Assembly (NCBI GenBank): GCA_016840185.1
Contig: JAEOSV010000117.1
Location: 1-18,143, forward strand
Direction: 5' to 3'
Source of the DNA: Candidatus Hermodarchaeota archaeon
Lineage (GTDB): Archaea; Asgardarchaeota; Hermodarchaeia; Hermodarchaeales; Hermodarchaeaceae
DNA: 18,143 nucleotides
A program made the position numbers and the translations under genes. The notes below the pieces were generated by a model. It saw nothing but the letters and a program-made list of their open reading frames with translations, was not told where the DNA came from and made no database searches. This document shows, in pieces, positions 14,621 through 18,143 of the stretch; position 1 is the stretch's first letter; each line of letters begins with the position of its first letter.

Positions 14621-15510
14621 TACGTTCCATCCTCCAAGAATCTAATCAACTGGGTAAGAGTTTCATTAACGGGTGTCGGAATTTTGTGGCGTTTTCCTAA
14701 TTCCACAATTTTTCCGTTTAGGAAATTTATCTCAGTTTTCCGACCTCGTAAGATGTCCTGATACATCGAAGTTCGATTTTCAAAATTCGGGAACTGTTTT
14801 TCCATTATCTCAAGAAGACTCAAGTCCAACTGTATCTCTTCTTCTTTTCCTACTGTTATGCATTCTTCGACAACACTTAGTCGAACTTGCTCTAGGTGTG
14901 GAGAAACTAGTTCTTTCGTGGATGCCTGTAAAATTGCACTTAGTGGGTTTGCGACACAATTGATGGCTACTTTGCGCCACACATCCGTTTCGAATTCCTC
15001 GGAATTCACAACACTAATTCCTGACGTATGAAAGAATTGGGCAATTTCCTGAGAAGTGGGGTCTGAATCTAAGAACGTGAAACCCAATCGGGCATGGATT
15101 CGTCCAGGTTCAAGGAATTCAGCCCCAAACGCCACAACCCCTCTGAAAATGTTGCTATTGAGGTTTATTGCTTTGCGCGCCTCTTCTTCAATTCCCAATC
15201 CGTTCTGCAAAAGTAAAATCGTTGTATCCTTCCGGATTAATTCGCGAATCGGTGTAAGTGCTTCTCGTAAATGATGGGCTTTTACTGTGACCAATAGAAG
15301 TGTTTTAGGGGGGATTTCTTGAATTTCAGTTGCTGTAGCTACGCTGTATGTTCCTGCTGCATCGCCAACAACAACCAATCCCTTTTTTCGAATCGCATCC
15401 ATATGCCCTGGTCTTCCAACTAGTGTGACGTCGTAATTTTGCGAAAGGAGTGCACCATAAACGGATCCGATGGATCCTGCGCCTAACACTATCACATGAT
15501 TGAACGTCAT
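14617..15510 (-). CDS. panE: 2-dehydropantoate (ketopantoate) reductase PanE
   Basis: A 297-residue NAD(P)H-dependent reductase making pantoate from ketopantoate. The N-terminal Rossmann motif is VLGAGSIGSVYGALL (8-22). TVKAHHL carries the first conserved Lys, LLQNGLG the conserved Asn, VWRKVAINCVANPLSA the catalytic Lys, and NRTSMYQDILRGRKTEINFLNG the conserved Ser/Asp/Glu of the C-terminal domain. Length is normal. The ATG lies 2 bases after the stop of the upstream synthetase gene, with a GGGAGAAGAG ribosome binding site inside that gene's end. In studied archaea this enzyme is the feedback-controlled step (inhibited by CoA), known of the family and not visible here. Confidence 0.94.
   Translation of the reverse strand: MTFNHVIVLGAGSIGSVYGALLSQNYDVTLVGRPGHMDAIRKKGLVVVGDAAGTYSVATATEIQEIPPKTLLLVTVKAHHLREALTPIRELIRKDTTILLLQNGLGIEEEARKAINLNSNIFRGVVAFGAEFLEPGRIHARLGFTFLDSDPTSQEIAQFFHTSGISVVNSEEFETDVWRKVAINCVANPLSAILQASTKELVSPHLEQVRLSVVEECITVGKEEEIQLDLSLLEIMEKQFPNFENRTSMYQDILRGRKTEINFLNGKIVELGKRHKIPTPVNETLTQLIRFLEDGTY
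14631..14635 (-). promoter_or_regulatory. Ribosome binding site deciding the panB TTG start
   Basis: GGAGG on the minus strand, inside the end of panE and 10 bases ahead of TTG at 14620. It is the strongest ribosome binding site in the operon and supports the rare TTG start over the internal ATG. Confidence 0.6.
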
Positions 15511-15512
15511 TT

Positions 15513-16307
15513 TTACTCTTCTCCCGAATTTGGAAAACCTTGTTGAGCCGCAAGGGTACTTAACCGCACATTTATGAGCTGAATTGCTTCGGCGAGATTT
15601 CGCTGATTGTCAAACGCCTCGAGAATTTTATGTAATGCTTCATGAGGTTCTTTCCGCAGTTTTCGAGTGTAAGTCAGGAGAAGTGGTAATGCTCGGACTA
15701 CATTGTCCACAATGGTGATACTTGCCAATTGAGCCGTTCGAGATAGCGGATTCAAATCCACAGTTATGACTTCTTTTCCTAACCGTACTAGCCCCTCAGT
15801 GCGATCCCCATCCTCCAATGGTACAAAAGCCACATCAGCAATGAATAGGCCACGATGATCAACAACTCGCCGCTCACTATGAATTTCAGGTATTGTTTCC
15901 TGATAAGCTGAGTCAAGGCCATAAATTTCTGTAGCACCCACGTCTTTGAGAACCTGAGCAATTGCTTCTTCCCGTTCTTTCGATCGGTGATACAAATTGA
16001 CTTCTAGTTTTGCTCTAGCCATCTTTGCTAACTTTACGAGCTCTTGGGGAACTAGGGCTGCAACGTTTCCATTTACGGATAAGACCGCGTTTTGACCAAG
16101 TAAAAGCCTCGCGGCTGCTGCTTTGATCGCTTGTCTCGCGTTTTCTGTGGTTTGTTCACCAATAAGGTAATCGAACGCCTCTCCTCTTCCGTGAGCAAAT
16201 AATCCAAATTCAGATGTTATCCCAATTTCAAATCCATGTACAAGTTTTCCTCGAATACGTAAAGAGATAGCTCTGGGGTGTCGTGGTGAAACTTTGTGTC
16301 TATTCAT
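15513..16307 (-). CDS. 4-phosphopantoate--beta-alanine ligase (phosphopantothenate synthetase, DUF137)
   Basis: A 264-residue archaeal-specific ATP-dependent ligase (PPS) that condenses 4-phosphopantoate with beta-alanine. It replaces bacterial pantothenate synthetase and kinase together with pantoate kinase. Family motifs are nearly unaltered: SPRHPRAISLRIRGKLVHGF near the N-terminus, GLFAHGRGEAFDYLIGEQT (about 36-54), AAARLLLG, LSVNGNVAALVP, VNLYHRSKEREEAIAQVLKD, and IVDNVVRALPLL near the C-terminus. The length fits the family (about 260 residues). Its ATG overlaps the end of the pantoate kinase gene by eight bases (ATGAATAG), so the two are translationally coupled. Consecutive pathway steps are thus adjacent. 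Confidence 0.95.
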   Translation of the reverse strand: MNRHKVSPRHPRAISLRIRGKLVHGFEIGITSEFGLFAHGRGEAFDYLIGEQTTENARQAIKAAAARLLLGQNAVLSVNGNVAALVPQELVKLAKMARAKLEVNLYHRSKEREEAIAQVLKDVGATEIYGLDSAYQETIPEIHSERRVVDHRGLFIADVAFVPLEDGDRTEGLVRLGKEVITVDLNPLSRTAQLASITIVDNVVRALPLLLTYTRKLRKEPHEALHKILEAFDNQRNLAEAIQLINVRLSTLAAQQGFPNSGEE

Positions 16308-17217
16308 CTATGATTCTCGCTCCTTCAGAATCGATATCCATTGTTAGAACGTCAAGTTCGGGGTCCTTATGGTGTTCAAAGATTGCTGCTAATTCGGGAA
16401 CTTCGTCATGAGGAACTATTGAAAAGACGTTTTCACCGAAAATTGCTGTACTGCATGTAAACCCTGCCGCATCAGCGGCTTCTAGCACCGTCTTAACTCG
16501 CTTTGTAATGATACCAATATACTCGGCGAAATTCCGTGAATATTCCATCAAATTTGAAACTCTGGGATTCGCGCGAAGTGCATCTGTCAAGAGACCACCT
16601 CGTTCATTGATTCGCTTCCGCGAGCTTGGATTGCTCAATTGTTTGGATGTAGCAATAGGGCCAAACGGCAAGCACACTACTGTGAATTTATCACTCGAAG
16701 GTAGTTTCTCTACCTGTCCAATACCGGGTCCTCCTGCAGTCGTGCGAATTTCAATCCCTCCGACCATTTCTGCAATAACGGTACCTAATCCTGTACGTTG
16801 CTCTACTTCCACGATATGTGCGATTTGTGATGCTTCCAATTGTGATAACTTGACATCTGCTGCTTCATTCATTGCTATGGCTAGACTAAGTGCTGCTGCG
16901 CCACTGGTACCGAACCCTGAACCAATAGGCAATTCGACTTTATGACTCACCCACACTTCACAAGTCTCTTCCTGATGAAATTTAAGAAAATGTGCAACAA
17001 CAGCCTTAGAAACTGGGGCCTGAGAAGAATCCTTTCCGTTAATGGTTATTTGAAGGGTTGAGTTATCGGCGGGCGCTATTTCAACGGTGGTTGTTACGCC
17101 TTTGCTAACTGAAACACCCGCTCCCCGTGATCCTTTTTCTAAAGGGCTTTCTGATTCATCACAAATCTGAAAGAATCCGGTAATATGACCAGGTGAAAAC
17201 GCACGTATCCTTTTCAT
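16300..17217 (-). CDS. Pantoate kinase (GHMP family), first gene of CoA operon
   Basis: A 305-residue GHMP-superfamily kinase (PoK) that phosphorylates pantoate with ATP. Motif 1 region is RAFSPGHITGFF (5-16). The ATP-binding motif is ELPIGSGFGTSGAAALSLA (95-113). TGLGTVIAEMVGGIEIRT follows, and the C-terminal GHMP domain includes FTCSTAIFGENVFSIV. Location directly before phosphopantothenate synthetase makes the pantoate assignment firm among GHMP kinases. It starts at the ATG at 17217; a TATA-like TTGTATAA (17241-17248, minus strand) is 25-30 bases upstream, so the message may have little or no leader. It is divergent from a second kinase of the same family at 17401. Confidence 0.93.
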   Translation of the reverse strand: MKRIRAFSPGHITGFFQICDESESPLEKGSRGAGVSVSKGVTTTVEIAPADNSTLQITINGKDSSQAPVSKAVVAHFLKFHQEETCEVWVSHKVELPIGSGFGTSGAAALSLAIAMNEAADVKLSQLEASQIAHIVEVEQRTGLGTVIAEMVGGIEIRTTAGGPGIGQVEKLPSSDKFTVVCLPFGPIATSKQLSNPSSRKRINERGGLLTDALRANPRVSNLMEYSRNFAEYIGIITKRVKTVLEAADAAGFTCSTAIFGENVFSIVPHDEVPELAAIFEHHKDPELDVLTMDIDSEGARIIDE

Positions 17218-17240
17218 TTCAGAAAGCCTACCATTTGGTG

Positions 17241-17248
17241 TTATACAA
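17241..17248 (-). promoter_or_regulatory. TATA-like element of the CoA operon
   Basis: TTGTATAA on the minus strand, 24-31 bases before the pantoate kinase ATG. It overlaps a small inverted repeat (ATACA at 17243-17247 and TGTAT at 17254-17258), which could be an operator. The AT-rich palindrome further upstream is an alternative promoter. Confidence 0.4.
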
Positions 17249-17301
17249 GGTGATGTATCAAGTCGCGTGATGCTGAGTGAGAAAATAAGTATTTTGTCTT
17301 A

Positions 17302-17324
17302 GAAATTTAAATAATTTAAATTTC
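17302..17324. repeat. 23-bp AT-rich inverted repeat between the two pantoate-kinase-like genes
   Basis: GAAATTTAAAT and ATTTAAATTTC are perfect 11-base inverted arms around a single A at 17313. The repeat sits in the 17218-17400 gap between divergent genes, 85 bases from the leftward ATG and 77 from the rightward one. It contains TTTAAAT TATA-like cores on both strands, so it may be a bidirectional promoter element, a dimeric operator, or both. ATTTAATATT (17325-17334) just to the right is another rightward TATA candidate. Confidence 0.6.
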
Positions 17325-17400
17325 ATTTAATATTCCTCCCGGAATAAATCCGCAAACCAACACTAGCTTAAAGAAGAGCAACATCCGAATGCTACAGAAT

Positions 17401-18143
17401 ATGAACCGTGCATCCGCATTCTGCCCTGCAGGAATCTCCAGCTTCTTTCAAGCAGTAACCCCCGAAATCCCTCCTATGACGATGGAGGAAACCAATCTGG
17501 TTGGAGCCCGAGGTGGAGGATTTATTCTTGAAAAAGGAGTGTACACAGAAACCGAAATTGAGCATGCAAAAGAAACTCAGATAGAAGTTACCATCAATGA
17601 ACGACAAGCACCCGAAGCCAAAGTTACCCGTGAAGTTTGCCAATTTCTCATTAATCAAGTAAACGTGAATTATCGAGTTCGAGTCAATCATAAAGTGGAA
17701 GTACCAATAGGAGCGGGTTATGGTGCTAGTGCAGCAGGGGCCGTCAGCACTGCTATGACCTTAAGTCGCACCCTGGGAATGAATCTTACAGTTAACCGTA
17801 TTGGGCAAATTGCCCACTATGCAGAAATTCAATGTGCAACTGGGTTAGGAAGTGTTAGTGGTGTAATACGCGGGGGTATGATTCTAATTCTGGAACCTGG
17901 TGCACCAGGTTATGATCAAGTGGACTGGATACCCTTCCCTCCAACATATCGAATCGTTACTGCAAGCTTTGCTCCCATTTCAAAGAAAGAGATTATCTTT
18001 TCAAAAGAAGCCCTAAAAACCGTCAATCGTGAAGGAGGACGTGTGTTAAAACGAGTGCTGGCTAATCCGAATCCCGTCGATTTCATGAAACTGTGTAACA
18101 GGTTTGCAAGAAAAGTGGGTTTTCTCTCTCCACGAGTTAAGAA
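17401..18143 (+). CDS. Second pantoate-kinase-like GHMP kinase, 3' end beyond window
   Basis: An open frame of 247 codons to the right edge, with no stop. It is clearly related to the pantoate kinase on the other strand. The N-termini align directly (MNRASAFCPAGISSFFQ against MKRIRAFSPGHITGFFQ). The ATP motif is NHKVEVPIGAGYGASAAGAVS against SHKVELPIGSGFGTSGAAALS, and TGLGSVSGVIRGGM matches TGLGTVIAEMVGGI. It therefore belongs to the same archaeal kinase family, but divergence is substantial and it has its own middle region (GARGGGFILEKGVYTETEIE). The ATG at 17401 is chosen because it matches the paralogue start; an in-frame ATG at 17389 is possible, and neither has a clear ribosome binding site. 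Substrate is unknown: pantoate, or another small acid or mevalonate-type alcohol. Confidence 0.85.
   Translation, partial: MNRASAFCPAGISSFFQAVTPEIPPMTMEETNLVGARGGGFILEKGVYTETEIEHAKETQIEVTINERQAPEAKVTREVCQFLINQVNVNYRVRVNHKVEVPIGAGYGASAAGAVSTAMTLSRTLGMNLTVNRIGQIAHYAEIQCATGLGSVSGVIRGGMILILEPGAPGYDQVDWIPFPPTYRIVTASFAPISKKEIIFSKEALKTVNREGGRVLKRVLANPNPVDFMKLCNRFARKVGFLSPRVK

Noticed and set aside
17392..17691. Leftward open frame of 99 codons at the right end
   Set aside because: It is antisense to the second pantoate-kinase-like gene, whose frame aligns with a known family across the entire stretch.
1..18143. CRISPR array, tRNA, rRNA, transposon or prophage
   Set aside because: No regularly spaced repeats, cloverleaf-like segments, transposase motifs or terminal repeats were found; nearly all sequence is taken up by housekeeping-type genes of uniform composition.

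Overview
The window is archaeal chromosome. The evidence is an archaeal-type CoA route (pantoate kinase plus phosphopantothenate synthetase), a tetraether lipid synthase-like radical SAM protein, a DUF99 protein, an ASH-Ski2-type helicase N-terminus, TATA-box-like promoters and some GGAGG/AGGTG ribosome binding sites. A Rpn11/Csn5-like JAMM protein with a C-terminal membrane anchor, a long-tailed roadblock/LC7 protein and an ORC/Cdc6-like ATPase give an Asgard-archaeal flavour. That lineage call is an inference; no rRNA or ribosomal protein is present to test it. No tRNA, rRNA, CRISPR array, insertion sequence or obvious laterally acquired island was seen. Coding density is high and most gaps are under 220 bases.

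Layout, left to right. Positions 1-748 (-) hold the N-terminus of an ASH-Ski2-like helicase. Positions 839-4232 hold the JAMM protein (+), the roadblock protein (-), the ORC/Cdc6-like ATPase (+) with a Walker A Lys-to-Arg change, and a DUF99 protein (-). Positions 4296-7270 form a lipid-related segment: Tes-like radical SAM enzyme (-), a divergent ribbon-helix-helix regulator (+) and inositol-1-phosphate synthase (-). Positions 7423-11345 carry a ~10-helix membrane protein (+), a small unknown protein (-), a nitrilase-family amidohydrolase (+) and two tandem paralogous membrane proteins with SHOCT-like tails (-). At 11525-12541 (+) is a HypE/AIR-synthase-related protein without the catalytic C-terminal cysteine of HypE.

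Positions 17217 down to 12548 form one tightly packed leftward operon: pantoate kinase, phosphopantothenate synthetase, ketopantoate reductase, PanB, CoaBC. Together these cover every archaeal step from 2-oxoisovalerate to 4'-phosphopantetheine, given beta-alanine, ATP, CTP, cysteine, NAD(P)H and a one-carbon donor. Directly opposite, across a gap with a 23-bp inverted repeat, a second pantoate-kinase-like GHMP kinase starts at 17401 (+) and runs off the window.

The most unusual signals are the divergent second pantoate-kinase paralogue, a shared promoter block (GTGTT-N7-AACAC followed by a TTTAAG box) upstream of two unlinked genes, the tail-anchored JAMM protease, nested palindromes between the Tes-like gene and the RHH gene, and the tandem membrane pair.
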